A DNA stretch of 44,270 nucleotides from an uncultured Prevotellaceae bacterium. GTDB taxonomy: Bacteria; Bacteroidota; Bacteroidia; Bacteroidales; Bacteroidaceae. Position 1 is the first letter of the stretch; every line of letters begins with the position of its first letter. Both the position numbers and the translations under genes were made by a program. This document shows, piece by piece, positions 6,784-15,350 of this stretch. Where the stretch lies: the NCBI GenBank assembly GCA_946407895.1, contig CAMJQA010000022.1:1-44270 (forward strand). Direction: 5' to 3'. The notes under the pieces were generated by a model that saw only the letters and a program-made list of their open reading frames with translations, did not search any database and was not told the origin of the DNA.

Positions 6784-7659
6784 ATGAAAAGGAGTTCTTT
6801 GCACCTGTTGTTTTGCCTCCTGTTCCTGTTGTGGAGCGGGGCAGGGGCTCGTGCGCTCACCTATACGCAGCAAGACAGCCTGCGCGTGGTGGAGCTGTTG
6901 CGCGACGGAGCCCGGCAGCCCCAGGGCACTAACCTGATGCTCTACTTCGGGCATAGCCTGCTGGACGTACCCTATGTGGGGCGCACCCTCGAGGTGAACC
7001 CCCGGGAGGAGCTGGTGGTCAACCTGCGCGAACTGGATTGCACCACCTTCGTGGAGACGGTGCTTGCCCTTACCCTGACTACCCGGCAGGGCGGACGGAA
7101 GTGGGATGACTACTGCCAGACGCTGACCCGCATCCGCTATCGCGGCGGCCAGATGAAGGGATATGTGAGCCGTAACCACTACTTCAGCCAATGGATTGAA
7201 AGCAACGTAAAGCTGGGTCTCATCAGCGAACGAATGGGCACTAAGGACGACAAATACTTCCCTTTCACAGCCACTCAGCACATCAACGTGCACTATATGA
7301 GCCAGCACCCCGACCTCTATCCCATGCTGAAGGGCAAGCAGGACGACATTGCCCGCATCCGCCGGTACGAGGAGGAAATCAACGGCACGGCCGTGCGCTA
7401 CATACCCAGCCGCCTGCTGAGCTACGACCGCAAGACGCTGCGCTGCGTAGAGGACGGCGACATCCTGGCCCTGGTGACCAGCCGCGACGGGCTCGACGTC
7501 AGCCACGTTGGCATTGCCGAGTGGGGCAGCGACGGAAAACTGCACCTGCTCAACGCCAGCAGTATATATAAGAAGGTGGTGCTCGACGACATATCGCTCT
7601 ATGAATACATGATGAAGTACGACCATCGCCTGGGTATCAGGGCATTGGGAGTCAGATAG
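6784..7659 (+). CDS. DUF1460 family cell-wall amidase (NlpC/P60-like)
   Basis: The product is 291 residues with a signal peptide (about residues 1-24). LDCTTFVE (85-92) supplies the catalytic Cys86, and SHVGIAEW (240-247) supplies His241, the cysteine-peptidase arrangement of the DUF1460 family. Members with known structures are papain-like and are thought to act as N-acetylmuramoyl-L-alanine amidases on peptidoglycan fragments in the periplasm. It starts 38 bp after the channel-plug gene and is followed 49 bp later by an AmpG-like permease, which fits a role in cell-wall recycling. The ATG at 6784 gives the signal peptide directly. Confidence 0.88.
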   Translation: MKRSSLHLLFCLLFLLWSGAGARALTYTQQDSLRVVELLRDGARQPQGTNLMLYFGHSLLDVPYVGRTLEVNPREELVVNLRELDCTTFVETVLALTLTTRQGGRKWDDYCQTLTRIRYRGGQMKGYVSRNHYFSQWIESNVKLGLISERMGTKDDKYFPFTATQHINVHYMSQHPDLYPMLKGKQDDIARIRRYEEEINGTAVRYIPSRLLSYDRKTLRCVEDGDILALVTSRDGLDVSHVGIAEWGSDGKLHLLNASSIYKKVVLDDISLYEYMMKYDHRLGIRALGVR

Positions 7660-7708
7660 TGGCACGCTCCCGGCCGGGCATTTCAGCATCTATTAAACTT
7701 AGCAATAT

Positions 7709-9028
7709 ATGAATAACTCAACCAGTACGCAGCATCCGCAGCAAACCATTTCCTCCCCAGGCAGGGAGGGAAAGGGGAAGGGCCTACCCGCCCTATGGGT
7801 TCCCACACTTTACTTTGCCGAAGCCATGCCTTATATGGCCGTAATGACGCTCTCCGTCATCATGTACACCAACCTGGGCCTCTCGAATACCGAACTGGCC
7901 CTCTACACCAGCTGGCTCTACCTGCCCTGGGTCATCAAGCCGCTTTGGAGCCCGCTGGTAGATGTCGTGCGCACGAAGCGCTGGTGGATTGTGATGATGC
8001 AGCTGCTGGTGGGTGCAGCGCTGGCAGGCGTGGCCCTTACCCTGAATACCTCGTGGTGGCTGCGCGGCACGCTGTGCTTCTTCTGGCTGATGGCCTTCAG
8101 TAGTGCTACGCACGACATAGCTGCCGACGGCTTCTACATCCTGGGCCTCTCGGAGAAGGACCAGGCTTTGTATGTGGGCGTGCGCAGTACCTTCTACCGC
8201 ATAGGCATGATCTTCTGCCAGGGCGCTATCGTTATGCTGGCCGGCTGGATGGAGCGGGCCTACAGCGTGCCCGTAGCATGGAACATTACCATGCTGCTGC
8301 TTGCAGCACTGATGATTCTTTTGGCTGCCTGGCATGGGCGCATCTTGCCTCACGCCGAGGAGCAACCGGCTGCCAAAGCAGAGTTTGCTACGGCTTTCCT
8401 CGACACGTTGCGGGCTTTCTTCTCGCGCCCGGCCATTGCCGTCTCCCTGCTTTTCATGCTGCTTTTCCGCATGCCCGAGGCGCTGCTTGCCAAGATGGCA
8501 CAGCCCTTTATGCTACGCTCTGTGGCCGAGGGTGGCTTGTCGCTGAGTACCGTTACCGTAGGCTTTACCTACGGCACGGTGGGAGTCGTCTGCCTGCTGG
8601 CAGGCGGTTTGCTGGGCGGCTGGCTCGTTTCGCGCCACGGCCTGCGCCGCTGGTGGTGGCCTATGGTGCTTGCTATCTCCGTGCCCGACCTCGTGTACGT
8701 CTATTTGGCCTTTGCGCAGCCTACAAACCTGTGGGTCATCAATGCCTGTGTTGCCCTTGAGCAATTCGGCTATGGCTTGGGTTTCACGGCCTATAGCCTG
8801 TTCCTTGTTTATTTCGCACGGGGCGAGAAGAGTACCTCCGTCTTCAGCCTATGTACGGCTTTCCAGGCCCTGGGCATGATGCTCCCTGGCATGGTTGCCG
8901 GCTGGCTGGCCGATGAGTTGGGCTTCCGCCTCTTCTTCGTGTTCGTTGTTGTCTGCTGCCTCGTCACCTTCCTGGTCAGCATTCCGGCCGGGCGTACCCG
9001 CTATGCGGATTCTGGCAACGGCGTATGA
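7709..9028 (+). CDS. ampG: AmpG-like MFS transporter (muropeptide permease type)
   Basis: This 439-residue protein has about 12 hydrophobic segments after a 27-residue polar N-terminus. LYFAEAMPYMAV near the start, LVDVVRTKRWW in the loop 2-3 region and SSATHDIAADGFYI in the fifth helix area are features of the AmpG branch of the major facilitator superfamily, which imports muropeptides into the cytoplasm. The neighbouring DUF1460 amidase supports peptidoglycan recycling. The stop lies within a hairpin-forming region shared with the long terminator at 9039-9098. The specific substrate is inference: AmpG-like proteins of other specificity also occur. Confidence 0.8.
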   Translation: MNNSTSTQHPQQTISSPGREGKGKGLPALWVPTLYFAEAMPYMAVMTLSVIMYTNLGLSNTELALYTSWLYLPWVIKPLWSPLVDVVRTKRWWIVMMQLLVGAALAGVALTLNTSWWLRGTLCFFWLMAFSSATHDIAADGFYILGLSEKDQALYVGVRSTFYRIGMIFCQGAIVMLAGWMERAYSVPVAWNITMLLLAALMILLAAWHGRILPHAEEQPAAKAEFATAFLDTLRAFFSRPAIAVSLLFMLLFRMPEALLAKMAQPFMLRSVAEGGLSLSTVTVGFTYGTVGVVCLLAGGLLGGWLVSRHGLRRWWWPMVLAISVPDLVYVYLAFAQPTNLWVINACVALEQFGYGLGFTAYSLFLVYFARGEKSTSVFSLCTAFQALGMMLPGMVAGWLADELGFRLFFVFVVVCCLVTFLVSIPAGRTRYADSGNGV

Positions 9029-9038
9029 GGGCAGAAAT

Positions 9039-9098
9039 AACGCCGTTGTTTTGGCAAAACATCGGTGTGTGAAGGCCAAAACAACGGCGTTGTTTTTT
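9039..9098 (+). terminator. Long hairpin terminator between convergent genes
   Basis: AACGCCGTTGTTTTGGC (9039-9055) and GCCAAAACAACGGCGTT (9075-9091) are a perfect 17-bp inverted repeat with a 19-nt loop, followed by a T tract (9093-9098). It lies between the AmpG-like gene (plus) and the lipoprotein gene (minus). It may also serve the minus strand, though the T run there is weak. Confidence 0.85.
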
Positions 9099-9133
9099 GG
9101 GGGAGGAGGAAGTATTTCAGGCGGATGAAAAGG

Positions 9134-10072
9134 CTACGGCACCAGTTCGACGGCATCCCAGCCGTAGTCCTGTAGGTAGCGGATGGAGAGGCCATGGCGG
9201 CGAATGTATTCGCGTAGCTGTTCCTGGCGCACGGCTTCCTGCACGTCTTTGTTGGCATGCATGTCCTGGAACAGCTCGTAGTGGGGACCGAAGATCTGCT
9301 TTGCGCTGGGTGTAAAGCCGGCTCCATCGGTGGTTTGCTGGAAGGAGGAGACAATGGGTCGTCCGTCGGACTGCCTGAGGGTCATCAGGCCCGAGTGGTT
9401 GCCGCCCGAAACCGTCTTTAGCGTATCGCCTGCCACGTTGTACCAGAACACCCAGCAGTCGCACCATACGCGGGCCTGGGCGGAGTCGGACTCCTCGGTT
9501 GCAACAATCATGAAGGAGGGGATGCAGAGCTCTCCCTGCAGGTACTGCGGGCCTATCTGCCCGGTCAGATAGTCGCTCATGGCATCGCGGACGGCCTGCT
9601 CACGGCGCCAAATGGCGATATGGCGGATGCAGTCGGCCTTGTGCCCGTCGAAGTCCGACATCAGCCACTGCCCGTCCACCTTCTCCATTGATAGGATATG
9701 CTCCTCTGTATCTTCCTCTTCTGCATAGGAGCCGTCTTCCCACTTCTGCCGTACGCTGATGGTGGCTGTGGCGTGGGTGGGGTCGGTAAGTTCCACCTTT
9801 ACCACCTCGTAGTCGGCTATTGTGCCTCCGTTGCCAGTAACGAAGTAGTAGAGCCATTCGTGATCCATCGCCTCATGCTCGGGCAGGTGGAACATTGTGT
9901 CCAGTACGGCGTAGAAGTCGTAGGTCATATAGTTTCTCGAACGTTCCAGGAGTACATGGTCGGGAATGTACTGGCAGAGCTCTGCTGCACGCTGGCGCAG
10001 CATCTCCTCGGTATTGTTGCAGGCCGTCAGCATTAGGGCGGCAAGTGCGATGAGAGTGTGTTTGTAAATCAT
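9134..10072 (-). CDS. Lipoprotein of unknown function
   Basis: The 312-residue product starts MIYKHTLIALAALMLTAC, a lipoprotein signal with Cys18 as the lipidated residue. The first half (about 20-150) contains a strand-rich region (YEVVKVELTDPTHATATISV, then VDGQWLMSDFDG) resembling DUF3828/NTF2-like lipoprotein folds, but this is weak. The second half (about 155-250) has MSDYLTGQIG and a Trp/Cys-rich strand pair, RVWCDCWVFWYNV. I do not recognise a named family. It reads minus, after dnaG, with 72 bp between; it faces the AmpG-like gene across a shared terminator. The ATG at 10072 gives the signal directly. Confidence 0.8.
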   Translation of the reverse strand: MIYKHTLIALAALMLTACNNTEEMLRQRAAELCQYIPDHVLLERSRNYMTYDFYAVLDTMFHLPEHEAMDHEWLYYFVTGNGGTIADYEVVKVELTDPTHATATISVRQKWEDGSYAEEEDTEEHILSMEKVDGQWLMSDFDGHKADCIRHIAIWRREQAVRDAMSDYLTGQIGPQYLQGELCIPSFMIVATEESDSAQARVWCDCWVFWYNVAGDTLKTVSGGNHSGLMTLRQSDGRPIVSSFQQTTDGAGFTPSAKQIFGPHYELFQDMHANKDVQEAVRQEQLREYIRRHGLSIRYLQDYGWDAVELVP

Positions 10073-10092
10073 AATAATAATGGATAATGAAT

Positions 10093-10137
10093 GCCCAAAG
10101 GGCTTATTGAACCTTGAACTTTGAACGCCCGAAGGGC
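10093..10137. repeat. Two small GC hairpins with TTGAAC heptad repeats between them
   Basis: GCCCAAAGGGC (10093-10103) and GCCCGAAGGGC (10127-10137) are small palindromic stems. Between them TTGAAC occurs three times at 7-bp spacing (10107, 10114, 10121). On the minus strand the second stem carries a stable TTCG tetraloop and lies 8 bp past the dnaG stop codon. There is no T tract, so this is more likely an RNA processing or stability element than a terminator. Confidence 0.5.
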
Positions 10138-10144
10138 CTATTGC

Positions 10145-12205
10145 CTATCTGATTAGTACGCGGTCGCTGGCCTGCCGGGCCAGTTCCTCGGCTTTCTTCT
10201 TTACCTCGTAGTACAGTTGCATTATTTGGTGCAGGGCCTGTCGGTCCTTTAGTATTTCGGGCTTTTTGGTCTGTTCTATGAACTGGTTCATCTGGGTGCG
10301 GGCTATGTGTAACTTCATGCTGGCGATGAGCGAAGGCACTACGTCTGCCACGCGCTCGGCATCAGCCTCGCCGTGATAACGGCTCAGCTGCTCTTTGTCG
10401 ATGCTCAGTTCGAAGGCCAGGCTGCTGATGGCCTGGTCGGGGTGGTTAATGAAATAGCGCTCGGTCTGGAATCCTTCGTCGTGAATGTGCTGCAAGCCCT
10501 CCTCAAGTATGCGCTGGTACAGAGCGTTGCGGAAGCTGACTTTGTCCTCCTCAAGGCTGTAATGCGTGTATTCCAATACGGTAAGGGGTATCTCACGCCC
10601 CTCTTCGTCCTCAACTATACACATTTGTTGTTCGCCGTAGCGCACAAGCATCTGGGCCAAGGGGCGTTCGTAGATATCGGTCATGGCTGTGGGGTCGCCT
10701 GTGTCCTGTGTCCTGTGTTGAGGGATTGTTGCCTCGGCTTGCCTTTCTTTGTCGGCAGGTTCTGCCAGTGTCTCTTCCTGCTGCTGCGAAGGACCTTCAG
10801 CTTGCGGAATGCCTCGCCGTTCCTCACGCTCGCGTTCCTTGCGGCGCTCCTTAAGGAGTTTCTGCATCTGTCGGGTGACTGCTGCATTGATAACACGTTC
10901 CTCCATCTGCATCGTCTGCGCGGTCTGGCGGATGTAAAGCACGCGCGTTATCTCGTCCGGTATGACGGCTATGCTTTCCACAATGTTATTGATGAGGGCA
11001 CTCATCTTGGTGGTGTCGCCCTCAGCAGCTGCCATCAGGTGGCTTGTCTTGTAGTTGATAAAGTCCACCTGGTGCGTGGTCAGGTACTCCTGATACTCTG
11101 TGGCATTGTGCTTGCGGGCAAAACTGTCAGGGTCATCGCCGTCTGGCAACAGCAGCAGCTTTACGTTCATCCCCTCGGCCAGCAGCATGTCGATGCCGCG
11201 TTCGCTGGCGTGTATGCCAGCCTCGTCGCCATCGAAAATGACGGTGATGTTGTCCGTCATACGGTGGATGAGCCGTATCTGGTCGTTGGTCAGTGCTGTG
11301 CCCGACGAGGCAACTACGTTCTCCACGCCCTGCTGGTGCATGGCCATCACGTCGGTATAGCCCTCCACCAGGTAGCAGAGGTCTTGTTTGCGGATGGCCT
11401 CGCGTGCCTGATAGAGTCCGAAGAGCTCTTTGCGCTTGCTATAGACGATGCTTTCGGGCGAGTTCAGGTACTTTACGTTCACCCCCTTCGTAGCGGCATC
11501 GAGTACGCGTCCGCCAAAACCTGCCACGCGCCCGCTGACGGTGAAGATAGGCCAGATGACACGTCCGCGGAAGCGGTCACGAAACAGCCCGTTATCATTC
11601 TTTATGCAGAGTCCGGTGCCAATGCTATTGCGGGGTTCCATTTCGTCGATGGTATTCGTGAGGTATTTCTCCTGATACCCCGCTTTCAGAGCTTCCTCGG
11701 CAAGTTGTGAATTCTTGGCGTCGGGACAGAAACCCAGCTGGAAGCGCTGTATGATGTCGTCGCGGAAGCCGCGTCCGTGGAAATATGCCAGACCGATGGC
11801 GCGTCCGTCCTGCGTCTCGTGGAGCTGATGCTGGAACCAGTCGCGTGCCCATTCGTTGACGATGAACATACTCTCGCGGTCCGTGCGCGACTGAATTTCC
11901 TCTGGGGTAGCCTCTTTCTCCTCAATGGGGATGCCGTACTTGCGGGCCAGATAGCGCAGGGCGTCGGGGTAGGAGAGTTGTTCGTGCTCCATAATGAAGC
12001 CCACGGGATTGCCTCCCTTGCCGCAGGCAAAGCACTTGCAGTAGTTCTTGGCCGGAGATACCATGAACGAAGGAGTACGGTCGTCGTGGAACGGGCACAG
12101 CCCCTTCAGGTTGGCACCCGCCCGTTTCAGCGCAACAAAGTCAGAAACCACGTCTACGATGTTGGCCGCATCCATTATCTTATCTACGGTAATCCTGTCT
12201 ATCAT
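10145..12205 (-). CDS. dnaG: DNA primase
   Basis: The 686-residue protein makes RNA primers for replication. A CHC2 zinc finger is intact: Cys37, His40, Cys58, Cys61. The TOPRIM domain shows VEGYTDV with Glu280 and the FDGDEAG motif with Asp324 and Asp326. Between the catalytic core and the C-terminal helicase-binding domain is a long charged and Gln-rich linker (about residues 455-520, including RRKEREREERRG), longer than in the E. coli protein. It is the last but one gene of a minus-strand run, 81 bp after the S4-domain gene. No consensus promoter is visible in that gap, so it may be read from further upstream. Confidence 0.97.
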   Translation of the reverse strand: MIDRITVDKIMDAANIVDVVSDFVALKRAGANLKGLCPFHDDRTPSFMVSPAKNYCKCFACGKGGNPVGFIMEHEQLSYPDALRYLARKYGIPIEEKEATPEEIQSRTDRESMFIVNEWARDWFQHQLHETQDGRAIGLAYFHGRGFRDDIIQRFQLGFCPDAKNSQLAEEALKAGYQEKYLTNTIDEMEPRNSIGTGLCIKNDNGLFRDRFRGRVIWPIFTVSGRVAGFGGRVLDAATKGVNVKYLNSPESIVYSKRKELFGLYQAREAIRKQDLCYLVEGYTDVMAMHQQGVENVVASSGTALTNDQIRLIHRMTDNITVIFDGDEAGIHASERGIDMLLAEGMNVKLLLLPDGDDPDSFARKHNATEYQEYLTTHQVDFINYKTSHLMAAAEGDTTKMSALINNIVESIAVIPDEITRVLYIRQTAQTMQMEERVINAAVTRQMQKLLKERRKEREREERRGIPQAEGPSQQQEETLAEPADKERQAEATIPQHRTQDTGDPTAMTDIYERPLAQMLVRYGEQQMCIVEDEEGREIPLTVLEYTHYSLEEDKVSFRNALYQRILEEGLQHIHDEGFQTERYFINHPDQAISSLAFELSIDKEQLSRYHGEADAERVADVVPSLIASMKLHIARTQMNQFIEQTKKPEILKDRQALHQIMQLYYEVKKKAEELARQASDRVLIR

Positions 12206-12286
12206 TGGTAAAGATATTGGCCCAGTTCCTGCCCTTTATGAAAGGAAATATGAACTTTCTTACTTTTGAAATCTTGAAATCTTGAA

Positions 12287-12715
12287 CTAATCCTCTTCGT
12301 CCATGTCGAACTCGAAGTCGCCAAAGAAGACGGGCGTGTCGCTGGTGAATTCCTCCAGACTGCGGCGCTCCTTCTTCGTGGGACGGCCTGTACCCTTGGC
12401 CCTACCGACGAAACCGCTGATGCGGCTCATCTCAAGCAACTCGTACTGCTCGGGTGGGGTTACGTTCTCCAGTATCTCCGGTATCAGTTTGGCACCCACG
12501 CGTTTTTCGATAGCTTGCAAGATGCGGAAACTGTAGGTTACGGGCGGCTTGCGAACCTCCACTATATCACCTGCCTTTACAGTCCGGCTGGCCTTCAGGG
12601 GAGTACCCTTCATGCTGACCTGGCCTTTCTTGCAGGCTGCAGCAGCAATGGTGCGTGTCTTGAAGATGCGCGCGGCCCAGAGCCATTTGTCTATCCTTGC
12701 TTCGCTGTTCGCCAT
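12287..12715 (-). CDS. S4-domain RNA-binding protein (Hsp15/HslR-like)
   Basis: The product has 142 residues. Residues 6-65, starting RIDKWLWAARIFKTRT, form the S4 RNA-binding fold, with the VKAGDIVEV turn that closes it. Members of this family (HslR, Hsp15) bind the 50S subunit carrying stalled nascent chains and help free it. The C-terminal region has a basic patch (GRAKGTGRPTKKERR) and ends in a very acidic tail. Its start lies only 2 bp from the pepT stop codon, so it is in the same transcript as pepT. Confidence 0.88.
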   Translation of the reverse strand: MANSEARIDKWLWAARIFKTRTIAAAACKKGQVSMKGTPLKASRTVKAGDIVEVRKPPVTYSFRILQAIEKRVGAKLIPEILENVTPPEQYELLEMSRISGFVGRAKGTGRPTKKERRSLEEFTSDTPVFFGDFEFDMDEED

Positions 12716-12717
12716 TG

Positions 12718-13944
12718 TTACATCTCGGCTGTCAATCGGCAGATATTCACTATAGTCATCATGGCCTTCTCCATGCTCTGGATGGGTACGAACTCGTTGC
12801 GTCCGTGGAAGTCCAGGCCGCCTGCAAAGATGTTGGGGCAGGGCAGGCCCTTGAATGAGAGCTGTGCCCCGTCCGTGCCGCCGCGTATGGGCACAACGGT
12901 GCAGAAGCCGCAGGCCTCCTCGATGGCCCGTTTGGCAATGTCGGTAATGTGGGTCTTGCCTTGCAACTGGCTCAGCATGTTGTAGTACTGGTCCTTTACG
13001 ACGGGCGTCACGGTGCCGGCTCCGTACTTCTCATTCAGCTTCTCTGCCTCGTCCAGGATGATTTGCTTTCGCATGTTGAAGATACCCTGGTTGTGGTCGC
13101 GGATGATGTAGCTCAAGGTCGCTTCCTCTACAGTAGCCTGTATGCCGCACAGATGGAAGAATCCCTCGTAGCCCTCGGTAGTGCCCGGAGTCTCGTTCTC
13201 TGGCATAAGGTTCATGAATTCGCCGGCTATGAGGCAGGCATTCTTCATCTTCCCCTTGGCATAGCCGGGGTGCACGTTGCGTCCCTTGATGATGATCTTT
13301 GCGCTGGCTGCGTTGAAGTTCTCGTACTCCAGTTCGCCAACCTCGCCTCCATCCATCGTATAGGCCCACTCGCACCCGAACTTCTCCACGTCGAACATGG
13401 AGGCTCCGGCACCAATCTCCTCATCGGGATTGAAGGCGATGCGGATATGCCCGTGCTTTATCTCGGGGTGGGTTTGCAGGTAGGTCATGGCCGTTACAAT
13501 CTCGGCTATGCCGGCCTTGTCATCGGCACCCAGCAGCGTATTGCCGTCGGTAACGATGAGGTCTTCTCCGATGTGCTGCTTCAGCTCGGGAAACTCTGCC
13601 ACTCTGGTATAAATACCCTTCTGGGCATCCAGTGTGATGTCCGAACCGTCGTAACCCTTGATGATGCGGGGCTTTACATTGGCACCGCTGCAGTCAGGAC
13701 TGGTATCCATGTGGGCAATAAAGCCAATGGTGGGTATGGGTTTATCTGTGTTGGCGGGCAGGGTGGCATAGACGTAGGCATGTTCGTCCATCTCAACGTC
13801 CTGCAGGCCCAGCAATTCCAGTTCGTCCCTTAGATAGCGGGCCAGTTCAAACTGCTTCTGTGTGCTGGGGCGCTCGCTCTCGTTCTCCTCGGAAGATTGT
13901 GTGTCGAAGGATACGTACTTCAGAAATCTGTCTGTCAGTTCCAT
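12718..13944 (-). CDS. pepT: Peptidase T (tripeptide aminopeptidase, M20B)
   Basis: The 408-residue length is typical for PepT, a cytoplasmic zinc enzyme removing N-terminal residues from tripeptides. [11 protein letters not shown] (74-84) gives the zinc ligand His78 and catalytic Asp80; LGADDKAG and NPDEEIGAG supply the bridging Asp and the catalytic Glu pair. [10 protein letters not shown] and a late His in [10 protein letters not shown] complete the M20 signature. It lies 12 bp after the SPOR gene, a position that I recall being held by folE in other Bacteroidales. Translation of the S4-domain gene follows immediately. Confidence 0.95.
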   Translation of the reverse strand: MELTDRFLKYVSFDTQSSEENESERPSTQKQFELARYLRDELELLGLQDVEMDEHAYVYATLPANTDKPIPTIGFIAHMDTSPDCSGANVKPRIIKGYDGSDITLDAQKGIYTRVAEFPELKQHIGEDLIVTDGNTLLGADDKAGIAEIVTAMTYLQTHPEIKHGHIRIAFNPDEEIGAGASMFDVEKFGCEWAYTMDGGEVGELEYENFNAASAKIIIKGRNVHPGYAKGKMKNACLIAGEFMNLMPENETPGTTEGYEGFFHLCGIQATVEEATLSYIIRDHNQGIFNMRKQIILDEAEKLNEKYGAGTVTPVVKDQYYNMLSQLQGKTHITDIAKRAIEEACGFCTVVPIRGGTDGAQLSFKGLPCPNIFAGGLDFHGRNEFVPIQSMEKAMMTIVNICRLTAEM

Positions 13945-13956
13945 GATTCGGGGGGG

Positions 13957-14493
13957 TTAGTAGTAGGTTATGATTTTGCTCTTTACGATAACGGCCTCGC
14001 TGAAACGTCCCGTAGCCTTCATCTGGCGGAATATCTCGTTGGCCTCTTCGTATGACTTGAAGTCACCCACACGGCAAATCCAGTGGGGGCTGATGAAGTT
14101 GGTATAAATGCTGAGGTCGCCATACATACTTCTCACTCTCTGTCCCATTGCGGCAGCCTCGTTCTTGGCCTTGCGGGAGTTCCCACCCGAATAGACCTGG
14201 ATGCGGTATCCGTTCATCCTGACCTTTTGTCCTGTGATGGACTGCATGGCAGATGCTTCATCCGGATCTCCGTCTTGTAACTTTTTGCCGGTTGTTTCAG
14301 CAGGCTTGCCTTTTATTGCTGAAGGTGAGATACTGGCATCGCCATTGACCAGTTCTGTTATCTTCTGGCTCTGGTGCAGTATCACCTTTCCCTGCCCGGC
14401 TGCTGGCTTCTGCAGCTGCTCGGTGAACTTGGTTTGTGCGGACAACTCAACGGCGCTGCCCAGCATTAGGAATATGAGAATGAGTTTATGCAT
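13957..14493 (-). CDS. SPOR-domain exported protein
   Basis: I start this at ATG 14493, giving 178 residues with a signal peptide MHKLILIFLMLGSAVELSAQ; the longer frame up to 14601 would put 36 charged residues before it and overlap tpiA. The middle is low complexity. The last 75 residues, beginning RIQVYSGGNSRKAKNEA and ending with EAVIVKSKIITYY, form a SPOR domain, which binds denuded glycan strands at division septa. It follows tpiA in the order DUF1599, BT_3928 family, tpiA, SPOR, which I recall as conserved in Bacteroidales. Confidence 0.88.
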   Translation of the reverse strand: MHKLILIFLMLGSAVELSAQTKFTEQLQKPAAGQGKVILHQSQKITELVNGDASISPSAIKGKPAETTGKKLQDGDPDEASAMQSITGQKVRMNGYRIQVYSGGNSRKAKNEAAAMGQRVRSMYGDLSIYTNFISPHWICRVGDFKSYEEANEIFRQMKATGRFSEAVIVKSKIITYY

Positions 14494-14513
14494 AGTTATT
14501 TGTGAGATAGGTA

Positions 14514-14549
14514 AGAGGGCGGGAGCCTTTGATGAGGCTCCCTGCCTCT
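14514..14549 (-). other. Intercistronic hairpin between tpiA and the SPOR gene
   Basis: AGAGGGCGGGAGCC (14514-14527) and GGCTCCCTGCCTCT (14536-14549) can pair over 14 bp with two mismatches and an 8-nt loop. No T tract follows on the minus strand. It may act as an attenuator or RNA processing site that sets tpiA expression apart from the downstream genes. Confidence 0.5.
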
Positions 14550-14591
14550 CATACGCTGTTTTGTCTATAGGTTCTCTGTGCTTGGTGTTGG

Positions 14592-15350
14592 TTATTTCCA
14601 AGCGTCAATGATGCCCTTGAAGTCGGGTGCCTTCAGCGATGCGCCACCGATGAGGCCGCCGTCAATGTCGGGCTTCGAGAACAGCTCGGGTGCATTGCTT
14701 GCCTTGCAGCTTCCACCGTAGAGGATGCTGGTGTCCTCGGCCATCTCGGCACCATAGACGTCGGCTACGCACTTGCGGATGAAGGCGTGAATCTCCTCTG
14801 CCTGCTCTGCCGTTGCGGTCTTACCCGTACCGATGGCCCAGATGGGCTCGTAGGCAATGACGATGTTCTTCCACTGCTCGGGAGTCAGGTGGAATACGCT
14901 GCCTTCCAGCTCAGCCTTGCACACAGCCTCCTGCTCGCCCTTCTCGCGCTGCTCCAGGCTCTCACCAATGCAGAAGATAACCTTCAGGCCGTTCTCCAGG
15001 GCCAGGTCAACCTTCTCCTTCAGTATCTCAGGCGTCTCATGGTAGTACTCGCGACGCTCGCTGTGGCCCAGGATGACGTACTCAGCCCCCGTGCTCTTTA
15101 CCATAGCTGCACTAACCTCACCGGTATATGCGCCGCTGGCCTTGTTGGCACAGTTCTCGGCACTTACGGCTATAACGCTGTCCTTCAGCAGGTTGCTAAG
15201 GGTGGCCAGGTGGATGAATGGAGTGCCGATGATAACCTCGCAATTGGGCTTCTCGGCAGCCAGGATGTCTTTCAACTCGGTAGCCAGTGCTACACCTTCC
15301 TGCAGGGTCTTGTTCATTTTCCAGTTGCCTGCTACAATCTTTTTTCTCAT
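14592..15350 (-). CDS. tpiA: Triosephosphate isomerase
   Basis: The enzyme has 252 residues and interconverts dihydroxyacetone phosphate and glyceraldehyde 3-phosphate in glycolysis. All key residues are present: Asn9 and Lys11 in GNWKMN, His96 in GHSERR, Glu168 in [12 protein letters not shown], and the phosphate-binding ILYGGSCK and GGLIGGASL loops. Its ATG overlaps the stop codon of the BT_3928-family gene (ATGA), so the two are translationally coupled. A hairpin lies between it and the SPOR gene downstream. Confidence 0.98.
   Translation of the reverse strand: MRKKIVAGNWKMNKTLQEGVALATELKDILAAEKPNCEVIIGTPFIHLATLSNLLKDSVIAVSAENCANKASGAYTGEVSAAMVKSTGAEYVILGHSERREYYHETPEILKEKVDLALENGLKVIFCIGESLEQREKGEQEAVCKAELEGSVFHLTPEQWKNIVIAYEPIWAIGTGKTATAEQAEEIHAFIRKCVADVYGAEMAEDTSILYGGSCKASNAPELFSKPDIDGGLIGGASLKAPDFKGIIDAWK

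Noticed and set aside
7795..8760. Alternative frames inside the AmpG-like gene
   Set aside because: They are Arg/His/Ala-rich shadows of a membrane-protein gene with clear transmembrane periodicity in its own frame.
10093..10137. The two GC hairpins as a dnaG terminator
   Set aside because: Stems are only 4 bp and no T tract follows on the minus strand.
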